From Pachypanchax playfairii (taxonomy: Eukaryota; Chordata; Actinopteri; Cyprinodontiformes; Aplocheilidae), in assembly GCA_006937955.1 (NCBI GenBank), contig SSNP01000446.1:1-64000 (forward strand): a stretch of 64,000 nucleotides of DNA, written 5' to 3'. The notes beneath the pieces are model-generated. The model searched no databases, was not told where the DNA came from, and worked only from the letters and a program-made list of their open reading frames with translations. A program made the position numbers and the translations under genes. Shown here one piece after another: positions 11,713 to 23,047 of the stretch (position 1 is the stretch's first letter; each line of letters opens with the position of its first letter).

Positions 11713-14076
11713 AATGAATCGTTCTGTATGACAGATTCAAATCATCTTCTTTTTTTTTATCCCACTCTGAAGATTTGAAGCTGTCATCGTGAGTCTAACT
11801 ATCAATGCAAATTATCCACTATTACTCAGCAAAAATGTATACAGAGGTGTCGGACAAAAACTAGTTCACGTTCCACTCAGAAGAACACAGCGTCCACACA
11901 TCTGATAGAACTGCATGTACAATGTTGCTGTTTAATTTACTTCTAAGCTTCATGAGTGTACTTCACTTTTTTCTGGACCGTTCCAAGTGATGCATTTCAG
12001 ACAAGTAAAATACTGTGTGTCCTATAAACTTTCAGAGTTTTACAGAGTTTTGCTTTTAATAAAAAAGTTGTAAAAGTGTTTAAAATGTCCTTTTTAATTA
12101 GACTCTATTAATTTGTTGTGTGCACCTGGTATTACAACTGCTTTAAAAACTTACAATTTTAGGATGTTTAAGAACTGAAATATTTCAAGTTGTTTCTGGA
12201 GCATATATTCATCTTGTTATCAATCTGTCAAAATGTACTGCTCAATAAAAATGTGTAAAAATCCAATTCTTAGATTAAATAATTTAGGAGCAGGTTTCAG
12301 GTCAGGTTTCAATCTGACACTAGACCAATAATATAATACCTAAGATATTAGATTTTTATGTGACAAACAAACTTGTCCTTATATTAATTTGATTTTATTT
12401 AAAGTTTTCTCCACAGCTTTTTCAGGAAATCAAGAAAGTCAACTTAGTTGTAGACGCCACAAAGTTAAACTTCACGAATGGAGATCCCAGTTTAGGATAT
12501 GATATTGTTTACTGGAACCATTCTGCCCCCGATCAGGATGAGAAAATACAACCTATCAGAGAGTATTTACCTAGCGGAGAAATCAGACTTCCAGAAAGAC
12601 TTACCAAAATGATGAAATTTGTAAATGTGAGATGATAAAATATAAAGGAATTAATGTCCTAAAACGTCTGATTCTGTGCTAATTTTATTGTGTTTTTCCA
12701 AGGTGACTGTGTTTGAATGTTCCAAAACATGTGAACCAGGAGAGATGTTGGAAAGAAAAGAACATACATGCTGCTTTCACTGTACTAAATATAACAAGGG
12801 ATTTTATTCACCTGGAAACGATTAGAGTTTTATTAGATATAATTTAGATAGTTACAGTCTACAACCCGGCAATAAGGAACAAAACTGTTTACAACCTTAA
12901 TGTACTTCATTCCTGTTAAAAAAAACTTCAAAATAAGACAAAACTGAATTTACATACTATTTAAAGTTTATAGAACATGCTACGCTACAAATTCACAGGA
13001 ATTTCCCAAATTATGCCAAACATACCAAATATACACAAATATTTTTGTGGTTTACTCAAACATTCCAGTGTTCCAAACCAACCTTTTGATATTTACATAT
13101 ATGAGATGTGTGTTTTGAACTCAGCTGTTGTGTGTTTTTTCTTTTGCAGGTTCGGCATGTGAGCCCTGCCCAAATATGACCTACTCGAATGAACAAAGGA
13201 GTCAGTGTTTAAACAAAACTGATGACTTTCTCATGTGGACAGATCCCGTTTCCATCACTCTGGGGGGGTTTCGCAGCATTAGGAGTAATTATTATTATTG
13301 TGTTTGCTATTGTGATCAGAATTAATTGTCACACTCCTGTTGTGAGAGCAATTGGAGACTGCTTGAGTTTCTTGGAACTCTGTTCTCTGGTGTTTAACTT
13401 CTGCCTTATCTTTAACTTCCCATGAAAACCCACTGTAAGATCTTGTGTAGGCATCCCTCTGTTCGGTTTTGGTTTTTCCTTGTGCATGTCCTGCATTTTG
13501 GCTAACTTGCTTCAGATTTTGCTGGGTTTTAATTTTGAAGTGCGGTTTAGATCCTGGATTAAGAAAATTCATCAGCCAATATTTGTGGTCATAATCGTCT
13601 CTGGCATCCAGCTGGCTGTGTCTGTTACATGGCTGATTTTAATCCCACCCCTTCCTAAAGCAGCAGAAAAAACTACAACCATCTTGCACCAGTGTAAGAT
13701 GGGCGATGACTCCCATAAGTTGTTCATAGCTACAATAACTTATAATGCTTTTTTGGGCTTCACTTGTTTCCTCTTTGCATTTAAAGGTAAACAGCTGCCA
13801 GATTTGTACAAAAATGCATCATTAATCACAGTCAGCATGGTGCTGTTTCTGATCATACGGATCATCTTCCTCCCACTTTTTCTCACCTTGGAGGGAAAGT
13901 TTAAACCAGCTGTAAGCGCTGCAGCAATTCTTATTTCTAGCTACAGCATCCTTGGATGTCATCTGGCCCCCAAGTGTTATATTGTGTTGTTCAGGAAGGA
14001 ACTTAACAATGAAAACGCCATTTCTGAGTACATCAGAAAGCATTATGAGAGGAAGGGCATGGCTGTGGTTAAATAA
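11713..14076 (+). pseudogene. Degenerate class C GPCR, paralogue of the 4762-9179 gene
   Basis: The promoter block (11713-11895) and the start of exon 1 are kept. Exon 1 then jumps directly into a 37-base piece of exon 3 (about 11970-12004) and on to the exon 3/intron 3 junction, so almost all of the ligand-binding domain is deleted. Exon 4 (12417-12626) and exon 5 (from 12703) are recognisable. Exon 5 has lost its splice donor and one of its conserved cysteines. Exon 6 (13150-14076) keeps most of the seven-helix domain. It has a frameshift at the G7 run 13262-13268 and a TGA at 13423-13425, where the intact gene has Gly. The last 198 codons, from 13480 to the stop, are open and well conserved, so the decay looks fairly recent. 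An 'FRKELNNENAISEYIRKHYE' tail is shared with the intact copy. Confidence 0.88.
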
Positions 14077-14451
14077 TAACCAAACACACATCCCATTCCT
14101 CTCCACTGCAAGCCAAAATGTATAAAAAATCCTTCCTGAATACTTTTGCAAGACATTTGCACAACATTTGTTTGGTTTTATAAGTGTAACAGATCAGCAC
14201 AGAGCTCTGATGTTCACCACAAACCATGAAACCCAGCACAGCTCTGTGTGTCATGTGCCTGTGTTTGCCAGATGACTATTCATTCTGTAGAATCAGACAT
14301 TGGCATATACTTTGTTTATATCCAAATTCAGTTTTAATCTGCTTTTGTAAACTTGTCAGTTTTTTTAATCTATGTTTCAAAGATAAAAATGTGAACTCCA
14401 AAGTAGCTAATATGTTATTACTCACTTATTCTCTAGTAGCTTGATTATTTA

Positions 14452-14457
14452 AATAAA
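14452..14457 (+). terminator. Poly(A) signal downstream of the degenerate receptor
   Basis: AATAAA lies about 375 bases past the old stop codon, a spacing similar to the intact copy. It is probably a relic. Confidence 0.35.
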
Positions 14458-15092
14458 TTCAAACTTTACTTAAATGTTGTTCTGACTGCAAATGTCATGA
14501 AAGAAACGTCTGTTTAATGAATTTAACTGTGATAATGAACGGATGTGTTACTCTACTTTTTTGGTTTGTTTTAGATTGTTACAAAATGATGAATTCACTT
14601 TAAATTAATTCTAGCTTAGTTTATCAGGAGCACCAGGATAACTCAGCTAGCTGAATTTAAATTTTACCTCATAACTTGAAAACCAGAAGCTGAAGGGTTG
14701 ACTCAAAACCCACAAAACACTGCTGTGCCTGTCTCTATGTTCACTCTCCCTTCAGTTCAAAACGTTCTCCAGTTTTCTTTTAAAATAAAGAAGTTCCACC
14801 ATCATTGTCCTGATCTTCAGTGCAACATTGAAGATGCAGCCCTACAACCTGCAGAGCCTTAAGCACCTCAGAGAGAATCTCATTCACCTGGTCACCATGT
14901 AGCTTTAGAAAAATGTAAAGGTTCGACTCCCCCCTTAGTCCTCGGGCTCTTCCTCCTCTGGAGGAGTTCAAATCTCAGCCACCAGATGGGGCTACTGAGA
15001 TTCAGAAAATAAAGGTAAGAAATAAAATCTTCCATTTATAGTTCATATTTACATAAAAACACAGACACCTGACTCGGCTCTGCACCTAATGT
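14458..15092. other. Intergenic DNA between the receptor cluster and ODC1
   Basis: No gene is supported. This is the tail-to-tail interval between the plus-strand receptor copies and the minus-strand ODC1. Confidence 0.5.
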
Positions 15093-15102
15093 TTTATTTA
15101 TT
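15093..15102 (-). terminator. ODC1: ODC1 poly(A) signals
   Basis: Two overlapping AATAAA words on the minus strand (TTTATTTATT on the plus strand) lie about 760 bases after the ODC1 stop codon. The interval 15103-15861 is therefore read as the ODC1 3' UTR. Confidence 0.6.
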
Positions 15103-15861
15103 AAAAAAATACAAAACTTCAAAAAGTTTCCATAGGAAAGCAATATGAATGTGCAATCCCGTCTCTTTCATATCCAGTTAAAATGTGTGGTTATGTATCA
15201 TTAATATTACAAACAGAATGTTGAAACAAATAAGAAATAAGGAGAAGAGAGGCACCGTCTGCTTTTTGAGTCCCTGTTTTAAAGTGTTAATCTTTAAGAT
15301 GTTTGCAGACTGGTCAGAAGCATGTAGATATAAACGGTACTGACATGCAGCGTGTGATTCTTCTTACTGAAGAACGTTGATGACCTACCTACTATAAAAC
15401 GATAGAAACTAAAAGCAAATACATGAGATGTTTCTTCAGATCTTGAGGATTAACACTAGAGAGGTTCTGTACTAAAGTGGAGATCACGGAAAATAATATA
15501 GCAGCCATTTGAGAAACTGAATCACCTCCAACCACCTCTTTAAATAAAATGACCCGTTTACCCACCATGCTGTCTGAAACTGTTTTACTTTAAGATAAAT
15601 TAATAACTTCTCAGTTCTCAGACTACAGCAGTGCATAAACCAGAACAAAGCAGTCCTGTTTGGAGACCGTAGAGATGGTCCGAGTGTGATTCAGCCTCAG
15701 TTCAGTTTGATCCCCGGCTTTTATACAGAACACAGAAATGTGCAACGTGTCCCTCTCATTCTCCAGTCAAGTAACTGTCCTCAAATGTCACATAATTGGA
15801 CAGAGTTCTCTCCAGACATAATTGCTAGATCTAAGGAACATTGTTGTATTCTGCCGCGTGT

Positions 15862-18081
15862 TTAAACCACATTAGCGCGGCACGGCTTAGTGGGCATCTC
15901 CAAGCTGCTCTCTCGGCCGCAGCATGCCGGCACTTCAAACAGGGAAGACTCCTCTGCAGGAGCTGGAAGACCCTCAGAGCAGATCTGATACACATGTTGC
16001 CTGAAATTAAAATATTTACATTCAGGTTAGATATCACAAGAACTCTGAAACGTGGAAGTTTCCTCATGACTCAGTTGAATGGCAGCAACTCACCAGGCGG
16101 GTCGAGACATGATGTAGTGAATATCAGGTCTCTGAAATCCGTTGAAGGTGGAGGAAGCAGCCACAGTGTAGGCGCCCATGTTCTCAAAAACCAGCCAGTC
16201 ACCCACCTGCAGGTCTGGCAGGTAACACTGCTCCACAATACGGTCCAGACCGTCACATGTTGGACCCCAGATACTGCAGGGGTACAGGACCTCATCTGGT
16301 TTTGGCTTCTGTACGTAGAAATAGAAAAATGAGTCTCAAATTTTGCATTTTTGATGTTTTATATTCAAGATAATAAAAAAAACACTAAATTTCACAAACC
16401 TTATGTAGTGTAGGCAAACAGTGAGCATGGTCATAGAGTATGCAGTTGAAGGACCCATAGACCCCATCGTTGACGTAGTACATCAGAGTCCTGTCACTGG
16501 TCCCTTCATCTTCCTCTGTAGAAAAAAAAAAATATATATATATATATATATTTTATTAAAAGTAACCGACATAATGTAGGACAAAAACTTCCAAATTGTA
16601 TCCTAATCAAAGCTTTTACCATCTGAAGCAGTCTCGTCCTCCATGATGACTTTCTTGGCAATGATGTTCACAACCAGCGTGTAAGCAGACGCCACATAGA
16701 AGCGTCCCGGCTCAGCGATGATTTTAACGCCAGCATCAACAGGAAAGTACTTGTCGAGTGCTGGGTTGATTACTGCTGTGATCTACAATCAACCACCACG
16801 AGTCAGTCCACAAGTTACACACAAAAGCAGTTAAACTGCATAAAGACTAGTGCTTTAGTTATACAGGTATTAACAGATGCTTGTTACCTCTTCGAATTTA
16901 AGTTCAGAATCATCTGAACCAGGAAAACCACCTCCAATGTCCAGAAGATCCATCATGAAGCCCAGCTCCTCCTGCAGGTCACAGAATTTGGTTTTAGTTT
17001 TCTTTGTCACCTGAGAACCAACATGGATTACACAGAAGCATAGACGACATCAGCCATAACTCACCCCCATATCAAAGACACAACGAGCATCAGCGATAGC
17101 TTTGGTGTAGGTCTCTGCGTCAGTGCAGCCGCTGCCAACATGGAAACTGACACCGATCACGTCCAGCCCTAGTTCCTTTGCCCGCTCCAGAAGGCTTCGG
17201 CAAGCTTTAAGAGGGGCCCCAAACTTCACACTCAGACGACACACAGCTTTCGAGTCATCAGTGGCAATACGCAATACCAGCCTAGGCACAAAACAGGAGC
17301 AGTGTTAGCAAAAAGGCTGATGCAGAGGAAAAACTAATGATTCGATCTAAAAGGCTGAAGAGTCTTACTTGGCATCGTCATGGCAACGGGCCACTTTCAT
17401 GAGTTCCACTTCACTATCGAAGGTCATCATCTGTACCCCATGTGAGGACGCATACTTTATCTGAGAAACTTGTTTGCAGGGATTGGCATAAATGATTCTG
17501 CTTGGATCGACTCCCAAAGACTGAACCATCTGAATCTCCGTCTGCAGGGAGACAAAGAATAATCAGCAAAAAAAAAACAAAAAAAAAACAATGTACCGAT
17601 GCTGTTTCATCTAAAATTCAAGAGAGCTGCTGTGGCTTTCCACTAAGAGCATCAGTGGAAATGTTCCAAAAAGGCACCTTGCTTGCGCAGTCAAAGCCGG
17701 TTCCCAGAGATGCCAGGGTCATGACTACAGCCTGGCTGTCGTTACACTTGACAGCGTAGAATGGAGTAACACGAGGCAGCGCCCTCATCCAGCGTAGGTG
17801 TTTCTTTAAGACATCTCCCAAGTCACACACATAGAAAGCATCACGGTCATCCTGCATCAGATGGAAAAAACATAATACCCAGTTAACAGTGTGGATTTCA
17901 GTTTACATTCTCCTGATTGTCACAAAACAAATGGGCCCATCTGTGTATTACATAAACAGGACCAGCACAGGATGCTTACCGTCATGGATGACTCATTGAT
18001 TTTCTGCTCAACAATATCGCGAGCAGAGAAACCCTCGTCAAGGAAAGAGAATTCAAAATTTGTCTGTGTGGCAGTGTTCAT
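15862..18081 (-). CDS. ODC1: Ornithine decarboxylase
   Basis: PLP-dependent fold-III decarboxylase that turns ornithine into putrescine, the first and rate-limiting step of polyamine synthesis, in the cytosol. Nine coding exons on the minus strand, in transcript order: 18081-17980, 17851-17678, 17541-17369, 17281-17065, 16971-16888, 16782-16620, 16515-16400, 16308-16094 and 16000-15862. They give 460 aa, against 461 in human. Active-site residues are present: Lys69 in FYAVKCND (PLP Schiff base), Asp in TGFDCASK, His in SFHVGSG, the glycine loop DIGGGFPG, Glu in AEPGRFY, Cys-Asp in GPTCDGLD and Tyr in NMGAYT. These exclude the inactive antizyme inhibitor. The C-terminus is PEST-like with a late cysteine (PTKPCRANVV), as in the degradation tail of mammalian ODC. 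The next gene is NOL10 on the same strand, as in human. Confidence 0.96.
16529..16552. repeat. AT dinucleotide repeat in ODC1 intron
   Basis: A-run followed by about ten TA units, immediately upstream, in transcript terms, of the exon ending at 16515. Confidence 0.7.
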
Positions 18082-18119
18082 CCTTGCAAGGACTTGTTTT
18101 TTTTTAATCCACGCGTAAA
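17980..18119 (-). other. ODC1: ODC1 first coding exon with 5' UTR part
   Basis: The minus-strand acceptor TTTTTCAG ends at 18120-18121 and opens a 38-base UTR segment before the ATG at 18081. The start context is GCAAGGATGA. The sequence MNTATQTNFEFSFLDEGFSA after this ATG matches the conserved ODC N-terminus, which fixes the start. Confidence 0.8.
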
Positions 18120-18756
18120 CTGAAAAAAAAAAAAAAAGGAAAAAACAGATTAAAAACCTGAAGCTTTGACAGCACCTTGTGTTTCATTGATTACTCAACT
18201 CGATTACATTCCTCATGGATAAGATTAAAGCCTGTAATGGTACACAGATGAGTAAGCCCTGAAGCATTTGGGCGAAACACTTACTTGGATATGAAAGAGT
18301 TAGAAATTGGATCTCTCGTGACTCAGGTGCAAAGAGGCCAAGGCGGCTCCCCGGTGAAATTAACCCCCTTTAAATAATACTCAAGGCCAGGGCCAGTTGA
18401 GCAGCTGGAGCGTGAATTCCTTGAGTGAGGATTCTATAAACAAGATTAGACTATTATACGATAAATATATAAAATGTTGCATAATTCAAGGAAAAAGTGA
18501 CAATACATGAACTCAGAATTCCCTTCACTGTTACCCAGCTTGTTATCAACACACAAGTCAATTAAAACAGATTTCTTTAGTTAGAACTACATTTATTTTA
18601 AAATATCCAGTTCACTATTATACAGGAAAAAAGTCATTCAAAATGCCGAGCGTCTAAGCAACGCCCCGCCAAACATCTAATCCAATCAGAAGAAGATCCG
18701 CCCTCAACTTGAACAGACTGAGCGAAAACGAGCCAATCAGTAACAGATATTTCCCT

Positions 18757-18764
18757 GACGTCAA
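18757..18764. promoter_or_regulatory. ODC1: CRE palindrome in ODC1 intron 1
   Basis: A full TGACGTCA site (in CCCTGACGTCAATA) lies in a GC-rich part of the first intron, near CCAAT-like words (18665-18740). CREB/ATF control of ODC is established in mammals. Placement within the intron rather than the promoter is inferred from the leader-exon model. Confidence 0.45.
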
Positions 18765-19081
18765 TATACCGGTTCCGCTTGGACCACTTCATGCCATGAG
18801 GCGACATTCACTGAATTTTATCTGAATATTAAAACAGTTAAACAAAACTGAAAACACATTTTAAGGCTTAAAATGTTAAACAACATGACAAAAAAATAGA
18901 TTTACTAGTACTGAAACACTAAAATGAGCCTGTAAATGACATGTAGCGATCTTCTGTGTAACAACGCAGTTAGCTAATCATTGTCAACCCGGCCACGTAG
19001 TAGTTTTGTAACAATCGCCGTTAGACGCTGAAATAAACGGACGTCTCTGTAAGAAAAAGCAACGGTAAGATCAATGCTTAC

Positions 19082-19195
19082 CTTAAAAAGCATTTACAAA
19101 GAGTTTGTCCATTAGATGAGAGAGATGGGTTTAAATCCAGGCAGCTCCTCTTCCTGATGAAGCGCACGGCTGGAGGTGAAGCCTCACTGTCTGCG
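19082..19195 (-). other. ODC1: ODC1 non-coding first exon (inferred)
   Basis: A minus-strand splice donor (TTTTTAAG|GTAAGC) lies at 19081/19082, about 110-135 bases downstream of a TATA box, so this is the likely leader exon. A second leader exon may end at about 18285, where the minus strand has CCAAG|GTAAGT-like sequence. The transcription start near 19190 is inferred from TATA spacing only. Confidence 0.55.
19083..19112 (-). CDS. Upstream ORF in the ODC1 leader (9 aa)
   Basis: The minus strand reads ATG at 19112-19110, then eight codons, then TAA at 19085-19083, encoding MDKLFVNAF. It lies wholly in the inferred first leader exon, ending one base before the splice donor. ODC mRNAs in other vertebrates carry structured leaders with a short upstream ORF that restrains translation, so this could be the fish counterpart. 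Whether it is translated cannot be seen from sequence. Confidence 0.4.
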   Translation of the reverse strand: MDKLFVNAF

Positions 19196-19217
19196 AGTTG
19201 TTGGAGGAGCCTCAGAA

Positions 19218-19229
19218 TATTTATAGAGG
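19218..19229 (-). promoter_or_regulatory. ODC1: ODC1 TATA box
   Basis: The minus strand reads CTCTATAAATAT here, a strong TATA element in a GC-richer setting than the flanks. ODC promoters are known to be TATA-driven. A palindromic TGACGTCA CRE lies about 450 bases downstream in the first intron (18757-18764). Confidence 0.6.
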
Positions 19230-19230
19230 G

Positions 19231-22200
19231 GCCGTAACCACGGCAACAAAACCAGCTGAAACCGGCTTCTCATCCACGTAGGAACCGGTTTGGGCTTGTC
19301 ACCTCACATGGTGGAATATAAAGAGACCTCCGATGCTGCAGGTATAATAAAAATAATATAAAAAACTATTTTTTTGTTTGTAAAGCAGAAAATGTGTCAC
19401 TTTCTTGTGGTCAAGACTTAAAATATAAACCTCACTTTTAGGTCAGGAAAGATCCAAGTTTATTTAAACTGTAAATACAGGATACGCTGCACATTTTTAA
19501 TTTGCAAAGAGAAAAACTTATTTCTTAAGACTTTCTGAGGATCTACATTTTCTTTTCTTTTTAAAACTAGCAACCTGTCACAAAGACACAATTTGTTCAC
19601 TAATTTGTATTTACAAAATGTAACTATTTTAGTAGTATGTTACATGTAAAACCATTCCTTGAGTTTCAATAACCTTTTAAGGATTGATGATTTTAAAAGT
19701 TTGCACCAATCAGATTAATAAAACACAAGTGAAATAATATTTAATATAAAAATATAACTTTGAAAATGTTTCAGAAAGTATTGTTTTTCAAGCTGACCAA
19801 GTAGTGGGTCACAGTCCTTATAATCAGGGCTGGATCAAGACTTTTGCACAATTCTGTCAATGTGACAAACTGTCTCAGTCACATTCCTCACATTCTTGCC
19901 TGGATTGTCTGAAGTCCTGATCAGACACTTAAGAGATGAAGAATTTTTGGATCATCATTAAGAGCCTATATGTTAACATACATACAAAATGTCAATAACA
20001 GATTTTATTTCTGTGTTATATTTAATATATACCAGATCAACAGAACACTGAGAAACTGCTGCTTGTTATTTTTAGATAATCAGCACATGATAATCAGTGT
20101 TTAGGCAGCATATGGACGTAATACAGTCCCGTCAGTGTCGCTGATGTGGGACATTGTTTTGGTAACTTGTGGAATTTTTTTTTTTATTTCAAAGTTTTGC
20201 CCTGCATGAAAATAAGGGTTATTATATAAGGACATTCAGGTGAGTGTTACTGCCCATCAGTCTCAGAATGTAAGTTCAGTTTGGCTCAGTATCATTTAAG
20301 AAACCTGCACTCAATTGTGTTGAACCCAGAGATGCTCAGTCACGAGTCTTGGTGATGTGACCCGACTATCCAGTCTGCTCTGTCTCATTCTGAGCTGCCG
20401 ACCGGCCTGATGAGATTAAAGAAGGTCACAGGAAAGCTGACATGGCAAGATGTCACCATCGACTCCTCGTGTCTGTCACAACAGTCCTGAAAAGGTGGAC
20501 CGTAGTTTTAAATGTGTACCTGGTTTCTTTTTTCTATATCTAACATTTCACTTACAGTCCTGTTGTTTCTTTGTGACTGATGATCCGATCATTCCATGAC
20601 AGACAATGAGCTCTTCGCTTCTCACTGACAACAGACTGGGTGGTCTTTCTCAGTTTTGGCTCTTAGCCAAAAGCAGGTTTTTATTGAATTTTAGAACTTT
20701 TCTGAGGGTGTGACATATTTTCCAAAGCTACTTTAAACTCTTTATATTCAGCGCTTTACGTATAAGAGCTCATATACTTTTGTAAGCTACTGAAAATAGT
20801 TTGCAGCAGTAAAAACTGAGGCTTTCACCGATCTAAGCAGTAAATTGCTTTTCCTAACCAAAGCCCAGACATTTTCTCCTTAACATGTAGCCTAATCTGT
20901 CTAAAGGTTGCTGTTCAGAGACGTTTGGTTTGCAAGCAGACATTACCAAATGGAGGAAAATGAAGAATTTGGTTAGTGTGACCCAAACACATGTGGAAAT
21001 GCTGCACATGCATCAGTTCTAAGGCACTGAGAGGAAGTGTTGGGGCTTCTTAAGGGCCACATATCTGTGGGCTTGATATTTTTTCCAGGTTTTGATGCCA
21101 CAATAAAGATTCTCGTCATTGCACAAAAAGCTTTCCATCCAGATCTGCTGCAGGCTTGTGGAATGAAGTCATTCTTACCAAGAAAGTTAATTCCTTAAAA
21201 TTAAAAAGCATTGGCATTGTTTAAGTTAAGTATAAAGTTAAAATGAGGTTAACAAGGGAATTTCAGTGATGACATAATCTGCATTTATTTTTTTTACATG
21301 CAGTTTAACTCGGAGTCCTGCTGTGAGGCTGAATTTGCAGCCCTGATATCTTATGCAAACCAGACAGGACTGTGAGTTTCACTCCTCAGGGCAAATTCAT
21401 TTCCAACTTATTCAAAATTATACAAAACATTAAAAATCATTTTAGAACCGACTGTTCTATTTCTTTTCAGTTCTGTTTGTGTGTGTGCAGTTCTGCCCTT
21501 GCCTTCACCCCTCTCCCTCCTGTCCTCTTGTAACATTCATCTGCAGCTCTGTGTACAGAGTTTGTTATCAGAACTGTGGACCATTGTGGCCCAACTCCTA
21601 CATTTGCAAAGCCTCACCATCATACAAGGATCAGGATTGTTATTAGAACCCCACAAGATTCACTGGTGTGTTTGGGGCCTTGATAGTGTTACTGTATCTT
21701 GCGGTTATTTCTCAATTGAAACTTGGTGCTAAATCTCGTAAAATAGTGGATTTTTTTAATGCACAAGTTCCAAAATGTAAACATTCTGCCATCAGATGGT
21801 ATCTGTATCTACACGTGTAGGACATGTCATCCACATGGTGTCACACCACATCCTTCCATGAAACTCCTGCTTTTACTCTTTGCAATCATGTGATCATATT
21901 CACAGCACTTCCATCTTCACAATAAAAAAAAAAAAAAAAAAAATCCAGCATTTGTCTAGTTTTATTGGTCATAGTGGTCTGAGGGGTCAAAGGTCATGTA
22001 GGTTCCAGACTTGGTTTTTGAATAAAGACTTTCAGAGACTGAATAGTTTTTCAACAATATGAATTAAAGCTCTTCTGAAAAAAAAACAAAAAAAAAAAAA
22101 AACTATTTTTTGTAGGATAGCGTTGAGAAATAGTTTTACAATTTGATACACTTAAAAAAAAAAATCTAATCCTTTGGTGGACTTTCCCTTTATACCTAAT

Positions 22201-22275
22201 CCTGACCTCCTCAACTACAAACATTAAAATCTACTGATCAGATCGTCCAGAATGATTTCATTTAATAATCTAAAA
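19231..22275. other. Intergenic DNA upstream of ODC1
   Basis: No gene is supported. The region holds poly-A runs (21926-21944 and near 22080-22104). The open frame near 21481 has no family motif or splice context. ODC1 regulatory sequence beyond the core promoter may lie here, but I cannot point to it. Confidence 0.5.
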
Positions 22276-23047
22276 TGTTATTATCTCACAAGGCCAGACC
22301 CAAATGCTGAAACCCAGACACGCTCTTGATAAGTAAAAAAGGTGTTTATTTACAAACAAATATGAATATGACAGATGGGAACTGAAGACTGTGGAGGGAA
22401 ATCTCTGTAACAGAGGGAGAACAAGATTAGGGTCTGGATGAGATTCAGAACTTGAGTGCAACTGGTGGAGGTGATGTTACGTGGTCCTGGAGGAGATGAA
22501 CAGAGGAGGGGTACAGAGCCTGAGTGAGCTGAACCAAGGAGCATGAAGGGGAGCAGGTCCAGTGGCAGGCGTGTGGAGATGGTGAGAGAAGGCAGGTGGT
22601 GATAGTTGGAGTCCAAAGGTGTGTAATGGCAAAAGGTTCCAGCAGACGCGGGCAGCAGTGGTTCCAAAATCCAAAAACAGACCTTCATACAGTGGAGGGG
22701 GAAAAAAATAATAAAATCACACATTAACTCTCAGGATCAAAACAAGACTTCAACAGTACTGTGGTTTAACATAAGACCAACGGTTCAACAGTCTGGTGTT
22801 GAATGGTTGTCCAGCCTTGTCTTTTAACTGTCACTGTGGTTGATGAATGAAGTGATCACAGCTGTGTCTGCTGGCAGAATCCAGTCCAAGTAATCAGCAA
22901 ATGTCTGCCACCTGATGACCTGCAACCCACAGGGAAAGGAGGAAACAACAACTAGAAGGGAGGGAGAGAGAGTGAGGAGTAACTGACAGCAGGGAAGTTT
23001 TAAAATAAAAAGCAAACAAAAGCACAGACCAGCCCAGACTCCTAACA
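22276..23047 (-). mobile_element. Probable solo LTR (772 bp)
   Basis: Read on the minus strand, this segment starts TGTTAGGAGTCTGGGC (right edge, 23047) and ends AATAACA (left edge, 22276). That gives TG...CA ends with short inverted TGTTA/TAACA tips. Near the 3' end is an AATAAA signal (minus strand GTAAATAAACACC, about 22345), placed as in a retroviral-type R region. No gag or pol is seen on either side, so it is read as a solo LTR, perhaps Gypsy-type. The flanks (CTAAAA and GTAAAA) are only an approximate target duplication. A non-autonomous DNA transposon is the alternative. Its open frames are not genes. Confidence 0.5.

Noticed and set aside
15831..16332. 163-codon plus-strand frame and the 78-codon minus frame over the ODC1 3' exons
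   Set aside because: Antisense or out-of-frame readings of ODC1 exons; the true frame ends PTKPCRANVV at 15862.
21481..21732. 83-codon frame upstream of ODC1
   Set aside because: Low-complexity Leu/Ser-rich reading without motifs or a promoter context.
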